From Caenispirillum bisanense (GTDB lineage Bacteria; Pseudomonadota; Alphaproteobacteria; Rhodospirillales; Rhodospirillaceae): DNA of 64,000 nucleotides. Shown here piece by piece: positions 42,106-51,653 of the stretch. A program made the position numbers and the translations under genes. Position 1 is the stretch's first letter. Every line of letters begins with the position of its first letter. The stretch lies in contig NZ_BAAAEP010000001.1 of the NCBI RefSeq assembly GCF_039523075.1, positions 124,001-188,000 on the forward strand, read 5' to 3'. The notes under the pieces were generated by a model that made no database searches, was not told the DNA's origin, and saw only the letters and a list, made by a program, of their open reading frames with translations.

Positions 42106-43464
42106 ATGAGCAAAAGCAAAACCGCCGCCATCGTCCTCGCCGCCGGCATGGGCACGCGCATTAAGTCGGCCCTGCCCAAGGTCATGCACCCCATCGGCGG
42201 CCGCCCCATGGTCAGCCACCTGCTGGCGACGGTCGACCGCATCGCCGCCGAACGCACGGTGGTGGTCATCGGCCCCGACATGGACATCGTCAGCCGCACC
42301 GTGGCGCCGCGCCCGACGGTGGTGCAGGCCGACCGCCTGGGCACCGCCCATGCCGTGCTGCAGGCCCGCCGCGAGCTGGAGGGTTTCGACGGCGACGTTC
42401 TGGTGCTCTACGGCGACACGCCGCTGATCGCCCCGGAAACCCTGGAGCGCATGCTGGCCGCCCGCCGCACCGCACCGCAGCCGGCGGTGGTGGTGCTCGG
42501 CTTCCGCCCCGCCCAGCCGGGCGCCTACGGCCGCCTGGTGATGCAGGGCGACAGCCTGGAAGCCATCGTCGAGGCCAAGGAGGCGACGGCCGAGCAGCTG
42601 GCGATCCCGCTGTGCAACTCCGGCGTCATGTGCATCGACGGGGCGCGGCTGTTCGGGCTGCTGGACCGCGTCGGCAATGACAATGCCAAGGGCGAGTTCT
42701 ACCTGACCGACATCGTCGCCCTGGCCCGCGCCGACGGGCTGACCTGCGCCGTGGTGGAGGGGGCGGAGGACGAGCTTCTGGGCGTCAACAGCCGGGCCGA
42801 ACTGGCGGTGGCCGAGGGCGTGCTGCAGGCCCGCCTGCGCCGCGCCGCCATGGACAACGGCGCCACCCTGACGGCGCCGGAGACAGTGTTCCTCAGCCAC
42901 GACACCCGCATCGGCCGCGACGTCCGCATCGGCCCCTTCGTCACCTTCGGCCCCGGCGTCACCATCGGCGACGACGTGGAGATCAAGGGCTTCTGCCATT
43001 TCGAGGACTGCACGGTGGACACCGGCGCCATCCTCGGCCCCTACGCTCGCCTGCGCCCCGGCGCGGCGGTGGGCGAGGGCGCCCACATCGGCAACTTCGT
43101 CGAAATCAAGAAGGCAGTGGTCGAGCCGGGCGCCAAGGTCAACCACCTGACCTATATCGGCGATGCCCGCGTCGGCGCCGGAGCCAACATCGGCGCCGGC
43201 ACCATCACCTGCAACTACGACGGCTTCATGAAGTACCACACCGACATCGGCGCCGGCGCCTTCATCGGCTCCAACAGCGCCCTGGTGGCGCCGGTGCGCA
43301 TCGGCGACGGCGCCATCGTCGGCGCCGGCTCGGTGGTGACCCATGACGTCGAGTCCAACGCCCTGGCCGTTGCCCGCGGAGAGCAGATCTCCCGCGGCGG
43401 CTGGGCCATCCGGTTCCGCGAGCGCATGGCCGCGCTCAAGGCACAGCGCAAGAAGGAGGCCTGA
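42106..43464 (+). CDS. glmU: Bifunctional UDP-GlcNAc pyrophosphorylase / GlcN-1-P acetyltransferase
   Basis: GlmU makes UDP-N-acetylglucosamine for peptidoglycan and LPS. The 452-residue protein has the N-terminal nucleotidyltransferase (IVLAAGMGTRIKSALPKVMHPIGG, LVLYGDTPLI, GEFYLTDIVALA) and a C-terminal left-handed beta-helix of hexapeptide repeats (from about residue 250; RIGRDVRIGPFVTFGPGVTIG and so on), with the acetyltransferase residues in IGNFVEIKKAVV and NYDGFMKYHTDIG. It is followed 3 nt later by glmS, giving a UDP-GlcNAc supply operon. Confidence 0.97.
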   Translation: MSKSKTAAIVLAAGMGTRIKSALPKVMHPIGGRPMVSHLLATVDRIAAERTVVVIGPDMDIVSRTVAPRPTVVQADRLGTAHAVLQARRELEGFDGDVLVLYGDTPLIAPETLERMLAARRTAPQPAVVVLGFRPAQPGAYGRLVMQGDSLEAIVEAKEATAEQLAIPLCNSGVMCIDGARLFGLLDRVGNDNAKGEFYLTDIVALARADGLTCAVVEGAEDELLGVNSRAELAVAEGVLQARLRRAAMDNGATLTAPETVFLSHDTRIGRDVRIGPFVTFGPGVTIGDDVEIKGFCHFEDCTVDTGAILGPYARLRPGAAVGEGAHIGNFVEIKKAVVEPGAKVNHLTYIGDARVGAGANIGAGTITCNYDGFMKYHTDIGAGAFIGSNSALVAPVRIGDGAIVGAGSVVTHDVESNALAVARGEQISRGGWAIRFRERMAALKAQRKKEA

Positions 43465-43467
43465 TCC

Positions 43468-45297
<1,830 letters not shown>

Positions 45298-45375
45298 CGC
45301 CATGCGGCCCTGGCCGGGGTGCCCCGTTCCACCGAGGCTGTAGCGAAGCAACGGCGATAACGGGAGGCTCCGGCC

Positions 45376-45735
45376 ATGGGCGATGTGGTCAATCTGGCGG
45401 CACGGTTCGCCTCGTTCACCGATCAGTGGCAGCCGAAGCGGGCGGCGCGGCTGAACGATTACGACGTGCGGCTGGTGAAGGTGCAGGGCGAGTTCGTCTG
45501 GCACAAGCACGACGACACCGACGAGCTGTTCTTCGTCCACCGCGGCACCCTGCACATCGACTACCGCGACCGCCGCGTCACCCTCTCCGCCGGTGAGCTG
45601 CACGTGGTGCCGCGCGGGGTGGAGCACAAGCCGGTGGCCGAGGCGGAGTGCGAGGTCATGCTGCTGGAGCCCTCCACGGTGGTGAATACCGGCGACGCCG
45701 GCGGCGAGCGCACGGCGGTGGTGGAAGACATCTGA
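45376..45735 (+). CDS. Cupin-domain protein
   Basis: The 119-residue single-domain cupin has motif 1 HKHDDTDELFFVHRGTLHI (about residues 43-61) with His, His and Glu metal ligands and motif 2 GELHVVPRGVEHKPVA with a further His. Small cupins bind a metal and act as sugar isomerases, dioxygenases or sensors; nothing here selects one. It lies 78 nt after glmS with a GGGAGG sequence upstream. Confidence 0.88.
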   Translation: MGDVVNLAARFASFTDQWQPKRAARLNDYDVRLVKVQGEFVWHKHDDTDELFFVHRGTLHIDYRDRRVTLSAGELHVVPRGVEHKPVAEAECEVMLLEPSTVVNTGDAGGERTAVVEDI

Positions 45736-45820
45736 GCCTCCGGCGCCGGCACCCGTTGGTCTTGGTGTCGCCACCTTTTGCGACGACACTACAGGCCCGT
45801 CCACCGGCCAGGAGCCCATC

Positions 45821-46234
45821 GTGCCGCGCTCGCTTTCCGTCCTGCCTGCCGTTCTCGCGCTGGCGCTTGTCGTCGTCCAGGCCGCCTCCGCACAAGCCGC
45901 CGACGAGCAGGCGGCGGCGGCCTGCGGCCAGACCTTCGATGCCTGTGTCGCCCGCTGCGAACGCTCCTACGCCGATGATGCGGCGGCCTCGGCCGGCTGT
46001 CAGGCGTCGTGCGCCGCCGACCGGGCGGTGTGCGAGGCCAAGGCGGGCTACGACTCGGCCAAGCCGTGGGTGGCCGACCAGTTCCGCAAGATGCAGCGGT
46101 TCTTCGACGGCTTCACCGAACAGGGCGAGGGCGGGGCGCCCGCCACGCCGCCGCTGCCGCCCTCCGCCGAACCGCCGCCGCACGGGGCGGAACCGGGCGA
46201 GGTGGTGCCGCCGTCGGAGTACGAGGATACCTGA
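45821..46234 (+). CDS. Secreted Cys-rich small protein, unknown
   Basis: I do not recognise the family. The 137-residue product has a signal peptide (hydrophobic residues about 6-24, cleavage near AQA), a Cys-rich helical core with evenly spaced cysteines (ACGQTFDACVARCERSY, then GCQASCAADRAVCEA) that could form disulfides in the periplasm, and a Pro/Glu-rich tail (PPLPPSAEPPPHG). The start codon is GTG with CAGGAG upstream. It precedes glutathione reductase but nothing beyond proximity links them. Confidence 0.7.
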   Translation: MPRSLSVLPAVLALALVVVQAASAQAADEQAAAACGQTFDACVARCERSYADDAAASAGCQASCAADRAVCEAKAGYDSAKPWVADQFRKMQRFFDGFTEQGEGGAPATPPLPPSAEPPPHGAEPGEVVPPSEYEDT

Positions 46235-46342
46235 CCGGCCGAACGGCCGGTTGCGCCCGGCCCTCCGCTTGCGGCATCGTGGGGCGCCCCCCATGTGGGG
46301 CGCTCCGTCCCCCGTCCGTCACCGCAGGAGGAACCCGACGCC

Positions 46343-47722
46343 ATGGCGCAGTACGATTACGACCTCATCACCATCGGAGCCGGGTCCGGCGGCGTGCGGG
46401 CGACGCGGCTGGCCGGCGGCTGGGGCCACAAGGTCGCGATCGTGGAAAACTCGCGCGTCGGCGGCACCTGCGTCATGCGCGGCTGCGTGCCGAAGAAGCT
46501 GCTGGTCTACGGCGCCCACTTCGCCGAGGACTTCGAGGACGCCAAGGGCTACGGCTGGAGCGTCGGCGAAACCCGCTTCGACTGGCCGACCCTGATCGCC
46601 AACAAGGACCGCGAGCTGGAGCGCCTGGAAGGCGTCTATGAACGCATCCTGCGCGACAACAAGGTGGAGCTGCTGCGCGGCCGCGGCACCATCGTCGATG
46701 CCCACACGGTGGCCGTCGACGGCAAGACCTACACGGCCGACAAGATCCTGCTGGCGGTCGGCGGCTGGCCGACGCTGCCCGACATTCCCGGCATCGAGCA
46801 CGCCATCACGTCGAACGAGGCGCTGGACCTGCCGACCCTGCCCAAGCGGGTGACCATCGTCGGCGGCGGCTACATCGCGGTGGAGTTCGCCGGCATCTTC
46901 CACGCCCTCGGCGCCCAGGTCACCCTGCTGATCCGCAAGGAAATGATCCTGCGCGGCTTCGACCACACCATCCGGGCGGCGCTGCAGGAGGAACTGCTGC
47001 GCAAGGGCATCGACCTGCGCTGCGAGACCACCGTCCGCTCAATCGAGAAATGCCCCGACGGCGCCTTCAACCTGCGCCTGGCCGGCGGCGAGGAGCACGA
47101 GACCGACCTGGTGATGTACGCCACCGGCCGCGCGCCCAACACCAGGGGCCTGGGGCTGGAGGAAGCGGGCGTGCGGCTGACCGACAGCGGCGCCGTCATC
47201 GTCGACGAACACAACCGCACCAGCGTCGACAGCATCTTCGCCGTTGGCGACGTCACCGACCGCATCAACCTGACGCCGGTGGCCATCAACGAGGGCCGTT
47301 GCTTCGCCGAGACCTTCTTCCACGACAACCCCATGGTCATGGATTACGACAACGTGGCCTCGGCCGTGTTCAGCCAGCCGCCGGTCGGCTCCGTCGGCAT
47401 GAGCGAGGAGGAAGCGCGGCGCAAGGTGGGCAAGGTGAAGGTCTACCTCAGCCGCTTCCGGCCCATGAAGTACACCCTGTCGGGCCGCGAGGAACGGACG
47501 GTGATGAAGCTCATCGTCCACCCGGAGACGGACAAGGTGCTGGGTGCCCACATGCTGGGCGTCGATGCGCCGGAAATCATCCAGGGCATCGCCATCGCGC
47601 TGAAGTGCGGCGCCACCAAGAAGCAGTTCGACGCCACCGTCGGCATCCACCCGACGGCGGCGGAGGAGTTCGTCACCATGCGCGATCCGGTGCCGGACCC
47701 CGCCACCGACCACACCGAATAA
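46343..47722 (+). CDS. gor: Glutathione-disulfide reductase
   Basis: Gor keeps glutathione reduced with NADPH. The 459-residue FAD enzyme has ITIGAGSGGVRATR at the N terminus, the redox disulfide Cys43/Cys48 in GGTCVMRGCVPKK, the nucleotide loop IVGGGYIAVEFAG with downstream Arg residues (LIRKEMILRGF) suited to NADPH, the FAVGDVTDRINLTPVA FAD motif and the C-terminal active-site HPTAAEE with the catalytic His-Glu pair. GCAGGAGG precedes the Met at 46343. Length fits the alphaproteobacterial family. Confidence 0.95.
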   Translation: MAQYDYDLITIGAGSGGVRATRLAGGWGHKVAIVENSRVGGTCVMRGCVPKKLLVYGAHFAEDFEDAKGYGWSVGETRFDWPTLIANKDRELERLEGVYERILRDNKVELLRGRGTIVDAHTVAVDGKTYTADKILLAVGGWPTLPDIPGIEHAITSNEALDLPTLPKRVTIVGGGYIAVEFAGIFHALGAQVTLLIRKEMILRGFDHTIRAALQEELLRKGIDLRCETTVRSIEKCPDGAFNLRLAGGEEHETDLVMYATGRAPNTRGLGLEEAGVRLTDSGAVIVDEHNRTSVDSIFAVGDVTDRINLTPVAINEGRCFAETFFHDNPMVMDYDNVASAVFSQPPVGSVGMSEEEARRKVGKVKVYLSRFRPMKYTLSGREERTVMKLIVHPETDKVLGAHMLGVDAPEIIQGIAIALKCGATKKQFDATVGIHPTAAEEFVTMRDPVPDPATDHTE

Positions 47723-47754
47723 GACGCCGGCCGATCACCCGGCTTCTGCCACGC

Positions 47755-47799
47755 CGGACGACCCGAATCGTTGCATTCGGGTCGTCCGCGTCGTATACC
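47755..47799 (+). promoter_or_regulatory. DAHP synthase promoter embedded in a 14-bp inverted repeat
   Basis: CGGACGACCCGAAT (47755-47768) and ATTCGGGTCGTCCG (47775-47788) form a perfect 14-bp inverted repeat with a 6-nt loop. A promoter, TTGCAT (47771-47776) with 17-nt spacing to TATACC (47794-47799), overlaps its loop and right arm. It could be the gor terminator, an operator for the next gene, or both. Confidence 0.6.
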
Positions 47800-47850
47800 G
47801 TGATCCTTCCATGAACACGCGCGAGCGATCTGTGTAAGGGAATTGCCGAT

Positions 47851-49233
47851 ATGCCTGGGACCTGGACGCCGGACAGCTGGAGAAGCAAGCCGATTCAGCA
47901 GGTCCCGGTCTATCCCGACGCCGACAAGCTGGCGGCCACCGAAGCCACCCTGCGGGCCATGCCGCCGCTGGTCTTCGCCGGCGAGGCGCGCAACCTCAAG
48001 AAGGCCCTGGCCGAGGTGTGCGAGGGCAAGGCGTTCCTGCTGCAGGGCGGCGACTGCGCCGAAAGCTTCAGCGAATTCTCCGCCGACGGCATCCGCGACA
48101 CCTTCCGCGTGCTGCTGCAGATGGCCGTTGTGCTCACCTTCGGCGCCTCCTGCCCGATCGTGAAGGTCGGCCGCATGGCCGGCCAGTTCGCCAAGCCGCG
48201 TTCTGCCCCCACCGAGGTGATCGACGGCCTGGAACTGCCGAGCTACCGCGGCGACATCGTCAACGGCCCGGAATTCACCGCCGAAGCCCGCGTGCCCGAC
48301 CCCGAGCGCATGGTGCGCGGCTACAACCAGTCGGCCGCCACGCTCAACCTGCTGCGCGCCTTCGCCACCGGCGGCTATGCCGACCTGCACAAGGTCCACC
48401 AGTGGACGCTGGGCTTCCTGGACCACAGCCCGCAGGGCCACCGCTACGAGGAACTGGCCAACCGCATCGGCGAAAGCCTCGCCTTCATGGAGGCCTGCGG
48501 CCTGACGCCGGACCGCGTGCCGCAGCTGCGCGAGACCAGCTTCTACACCAGCCATGAAGCGCTGCTGCTGCCCTACGAGCAGGCGCTGACCCGCGTCGAT
48601 TCCACCACCGGCAAGTGGTACGACTGCTCCGCCCACATGCTGTGGATCGGCGAGCGCACCCGCAACCCGGACGAGGCGCATGTGGAATTCCTGCGCGGCG
48701 TCGAGAACCCCATCGGCGTGAAGGCCGGCCCGACCACCTCGGGCGACGACCTGCTGCGCCTGTGCGACCAGCTCAACCCCAAGAACGAGCCGGGCCGCCT
48801 GACCGTCATCGTCCGCATGGGCGCCGAGAAGGTGCAGAAGAACCTGCCCGCCCTGGTGCGCCGCATCAAGAACGAGGGCCGCAAGGTGGTGTGGGCCTGC
48901 GATCCCATGCACGGCAACACCATCAAGGCCAGCAGCGGCTTCAAGACCCGCTCCTTCGACAGCGTGCTGGAAGAGGTGCGCGGCTTCTTCGCCGTCCACC
49001 GCATGGAAGGCACCCACGCCGGCGGCGTCCACTTCGAAATGACCGGCCGCGACGTCACCGAATGTATCGGTGGCGCCCAAGCCATCACCGAAGCGGGCCT
49101 TGCCGACCGCTACGATACGCTGTGTGATCCGCGTCTCAATGCCAGCCAGTCGCTGGAGCTTGCCTTCCTGATCTCTGAAGCGTTGAAGGAAGAGCGGTCC
49201 CAGCAGGTCAGCGCGGCAACCGCAGCGCAGTAA
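47851..49233 (+). CDS. aroG: 3-deoxy-7-phosphoheptulonate synthase, class II
   Basis: This enzyme commits phosphoenolpyruvate and erythrose-4-phosphate to aromatic amino-acid synthesis. The 460-residue class II (plant-like/AroH-II) protein has WTPDSWRSKPIQQVP at the start, LQGGDCAESFSEF (metal Cys), VGRMAGQFAKPRS, LPSYRGDIVNGPEFTAEAR, HKVHQWTLGFLDHSPQG, KAGPTTSGDDLL, ACDPMHGNT and GTHAGGVHFEMTG with metal ligands. Length matches the family. A promoter lies about 50 nt upstream of the ATG. Confidence 0.95.
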   Translation: MPGTWTPDSWRSKPIQQVPVYPDADKLAATEATLRAMPPLVFAGEARNLKKALAEVCEGKAFLLQGGDCAESFSEFSADGIRDTFRVLLQMAVVLTFGASCPIVKVGRMAGQFAKPRSAPTEVIDGLELPSYRGDIVNGPEFTAEARVPDPERMVRGYNQSAATLNLLRAFATGGYADLHKVHQWTLGFLDHSPQGHRYEELANRIGESLAFMEACGLTPDRVPQLRETSFYTSHEALLLPYEQALTRVDSTTGKWYDCSAHMLWIGERTRNPDEAHVEFLRGVENPIGVKAGPTTSGDDLLRLCDQLNPKNEPGRLTVIVRMGAEKVQKNLPALVRRIKNEGRKVVWACDPMHGNTIKASSGFKTRSFDSVLEEVRGFFAVHRMEGTHAGGVHFEMTGRDVTECIGGAQAITEAGLADRYDTLCDPRLNASQSLELAFLISEALKEERSQQVSAATAAQ

Positions 49234-49276
49234 CTCGATCCGGCCAGGCCACCGCCGCCGGTTTCCGGAGGAAGGA

Positions 49277-50440
49277 ATGGACGGGAGCAAACCCGACCCG
49301 GTGATCCTGTGGCCCAGCCTGGACGAACTGCCCGACTGGACCGACAAGTATTTCCGCCGTACCCGCGACGTGGTGCTGAAGTTCGGCGATGCCCAGGTGG
49401 TCTACGCCGTCTTCATGCGCCGGCCGGTGCTCTATGCCGGCCGCCTGGCCTGCGAATGGCTCCGCCACATCTGCCGCGAACGCGGCCAGACGGTGGAGAT
49501 CGAGGAACGCTACCGCGAGGGCGACTGGGTCGGCGCCGGCGAGCCGATGGCCTACATCCGCGGCTCCTTCGCGGCGCTGGTGGACCTGGAAACCCTGTTC
49601 CTGCAGAAGCTGGGGGCGGCCTGCGTCGCCGCCTACAACGCCCATGCCATGTGCGAGGAACTGCCGCACGTCGCCTTCCTCGCCATGGATGCCCGCCACT
49701 GCGCCGGCACCGAGATGGCCGAGCTGATGGCCTATGCCGCCTCGGTCGGCAGCGCGGCAGCCCGGCGGCGGGTGGGGGCGGTGGGCTTCGTCGGCAACGC
49801 CACCGATGCCACGGCGCACTTCTTCGGCGAGACCGAGGGCCGCGGCACCATGCCGCACGCCCTCATCGGCTATGCCGGCTCCACCGTGCGCGCCGCCGAG
49901 ATGTTCCACGAGACCTTCCCCGACCAGATGCTCATCGTGCTGGTCGACTACTTCGGGCAGGAAATCACCGACAGCCTCGCCGTCTGCCGCCGCTTCCCCG
50001 AACTGGCGGAGCAGGGGCGCATCGGCGTGCGCCTGGATACCCACGGCGGCCGCTATGTCGAAGGGCTCGACACCCAGGCGAGCTATGAGGTGCTGGAGCG
50101 CAATGCGCCGAAGGCCATCCGCGGCTATCGCACCGAGACGGAACTGCGCCACCTGATCGGCACCGGCGTGTCCGCCGCCGCCATCTGGTACACGCGGGAA
50201 CAGCTGAACGCCGCCGGCTTCCGGCAGGTGAAGATCGTCGCCTCGTCGGGGTTCTCGCCGGCCAAGTGCCAGGTGATGGCGCTCGCCAATGCGCCCATCG
50301 ACGTCATCGGCACCGGCAGCTACCTGCCCGCCGAGTGGGGCGAGACCTACGCCACCGCCGACATCGTGGAATACGACGGCCAGCCACGGGTGAAGGTGGG
50401 ACGCGAGTTCCTGCTGCGCAGCCGGAGCCACACGCCCTGA
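49277..50440 (+). CDS. Nicotinate phosphoribosyltransferase
   Basis: The enzyme salvages nicotinate into NAD by forming nicotinate mononucleotide. The 387-residue protein has the family start LPDWTDKYFRRTRDVVLKFG, AGEPMAYIRGSF, the catalytic-region FLAMDARHCAGTEMAELMAYAASVGS, GTMPHALIGYAG with the His that is phosphorylated in family members, IVLVDYFGQEI, GVRLDTHGGRYVEG and the phosphate loop SSGFSP and DVIGTGSYLP. It is followed by a methyltransferase gene that appears to overlap its stop by a CTGA arrangement. Confidence 0.9.
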   Translation: MDGSKPDPVILWPSLDELPDWTDKYFRRTRDVVLKFGDAQVVYAVFMRRPVLYAGRLACEWLRHICRERGQTVEIEERYREGDWVGAGEPMAYIRGSFAALVDLETLFLQKLGAACVAAYNAHAMCEELPHVAFLAMDARHCAGTEMAELMAYAASVGSAAARRRVGAVGFVGNATDATAHFFGETEGRGTMPHALIGYAGSTVRAAEMFHETFPDQMLIVLVDYFGQEITDSLAVCRRFPELAEQGRIGVRLDTHGGRYVEGLDTQASYEVLERNAPKAIRGYRTETELRHLIGTGVSAAAIWYTREQLNAAGFRQVKIVASSGFSPAKCQVMALANAPIDVIGTGSYLPAEWGETYATADIVEYDGQPRVKVGREFLLRSRSHTP

Positions 50441-50958
50441 CCGCCAGCGCCGCCGCCTGGGGCCAGCTGTCGACGCCGCTCGGCGCCATGACGGCCGGGT
50501 GGCGCGACGGGGCGCTGGTGGTGCTCGACTTCACCGACAGCGGCCCCCGCCTGGCCGCCCTGCTGCGGCGGGCCGGGTGCGATGGCCCGGAGACGCCAGT
50601 GCCCGCCTGGGTCGCCGCACCGCTCGCGGCCTACTTCGGCGATGATCCGGACGCGCTGGCGGCGGTGCCGAAGGCGGCCCGCGGCACGCCCTTTCAGACC
50701 CGCGTCTGGGACGCCCTGCGCACCCTCCGCCCCGGCGAGCGCCTGAGCTACGGCGCGATGGCGGCCCGGCTCGGCCTGCCGTCGTCGGCCGCGCGGGCGG
50801 TGGGCAGCGCCAACGGCGCCAACCCGATCAGCCTCGTCATCCCCTGCCACCGCCTGATCGGCGGCCGCGGCGCCCTCACCGGCTACGCCGGCGGCCTCCA
50901 CCGCAAGGCCTGGCTGCTGGACCATGAGGCGGCGGGTCAGCGGGAGGCGGTTGTTTAG
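50437..50958 (+). CDS. ogt: Methylated-DNA-protein cysteine methyltransferase, probable CTG start
   Basis: The suicide repair protein removes alkyl groups from O6-alkylguanine. The product has the N-terminal SxTPLGAM segment, the DNA-binding helix-turn-helix and the active-site PCHRLIG with Cys137. No ATG, GTG or TTG in frame fits: the first ATG (50488) would cut into the conserved N-terminal strand and the next GTG upstream overlaps the previous gene by 175 nt. CTG 50437 overlaps the previous stop as CTGA and has CCGGAG 9 nt upstream, so I take it as start (173 aa). The last codons and stop come from repeat-related sequence. Confidence 0.85.
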   Translation: MTASAAAWGQLSTPLGAMTAGWRDGALVVLDFTDSGPRLAALLRRAGCDGPETPVPAWVAAPLAAYFGDDPDALAAVPKAARGTPFQTRVWDALRTLRPGERLSYGAMAARLGLPSSAARAVGSANGANPISLVIPCHRLIGGRGALTGYAGGLHRKAWLLDHEAAGQREAVV

Positions 50959-51035
50959 CCACCAAGGCACCAAGTACACCAAGAGGGCGGTGCAGGATGG
51001 TCGCCGTGGTGCATCATTTCGGCCGCGGGGTGGAA

Positions 51036-51192
51036 CCACCAAGACACAAAGACACCAAGGAGGGCGGAGCAGGGCGAGTAGGCCGGTGCTTGATAATCCT
51101 GCGGCCTACGGCCGCTATACATCCTGAAGTCGGCCTTTTGAAGCAGATCGCCTCAGCCTGCACGCCGCCTTGGTGTCTTTGTGCCTTGGTGG
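51036..51192. repeat. 157-bp inverted-arm element, copy 1
   Basis: Arms 51036-51060 and 51168-51192 are 25 nt each and complementary at 24 positions (core CACCAAGACACAAAGACACC). They enclose 107 nt with a GCGGCC-TAC-GGCCGC stem, GATAATCCT before it and CTATACATCCTGAAG after it. Small open frames here only encode repeat-derived peptides of the TKTQRHQG type. Confidence 0.85.
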
Positions 51193-51310
51193 CTAAACAA
51201 TCGCCGCCGCCACGGCAGGCTACGCCGGCGGCCTCCGCCGCAAGGCCTGGTTTGCTGGGCCACGAGACGGTGGGGCTGGGCGTGCCTCATCCTCTGGCTT
51301 GCGAGGGGAA

Positions 51311-51467
51311 CCACCAAGACACAAAGACACCAGGGAGAGCGGAGCAGGGCGAAGACGTCGGTGTTTGATAATCCTGCGGCCTGCGGCCGCTATACATCCT
51401 GAAGCCGGCCACTTGAGACAGATCGCCTCAGCCCGCACGCCGCCTTGGTGTCTTTGTGTCTTGGTGG
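51311..51467. repeat. 157-bp inverted-arm element, copy 2
   Basis: Same length as copy 1, with arms 51311-51335 and 51443-51467 complementary at 24 of 25 positions, and about 90% identical to copy 1 overall (about 15 differences counted by eye). The inner stem reads GCGGCC-TGC-GGCCGC. A third unit at 51585-51610 has only the left arm. Confidence 0.85.
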
Positions 51468-51653
51468 TTAAACAATCGCTGCCGCCAAGGCAGACCACGC
51501 CGGCGGCCTCCGCCGCAAGTCCTGGTTGCTGGACCAGGAGGCGGCGGGGCCTGGGCGTGCCTCATCCTCTGGCTTGCGAGGGGAAACACACAGGCACAAA
51601 GACACCAAGCGGTTAGAGGAAGGCGGAGGCGGTTGTGCCCGGGGACTCCCCCG

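Larger units (their letters stand above)
50881..51640. repeat. Decayed tandem repeat array containing copies of the ogt 3' end
   Basis: Three unit starts carry the same 55-bp block, beginning at 50881 (inside ogt), 51218 and 51493, giving periods of 337 and 275 bp. The blocks share about 88-90% identity. In the third copy the frame still reads HAGGLRRKSWLLDQEAAG, matching the ogt end YAGGLHRKAWLLDHEAAG. Each block is followed by CACCAAG-type repeats and, in units one and two, by a 157-bp element with inverted arms. The GCCTCATCCTCTGGCTTGCGAG spacer is shared by units two and three. This whole 695-nt gap between ogt and uvrA holds no convincing gene. Confidence 0.85.

Noticed and set aside
51220..51498. 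Small open frames of 70-105 codons within the repeat array
   Set aside because: They encode repeat-derived peptides (TKTQRHQG type) on both strands, with no ribosome sites and no independent support.
50959..51653. Possible CRISPR array in the repeat region after ogt
   Set aside because: Units are 275-337 bp, not 25-40 bp, the repeats are inverted arms rather than direct repeats with unique spacers, and no cas genes are present.
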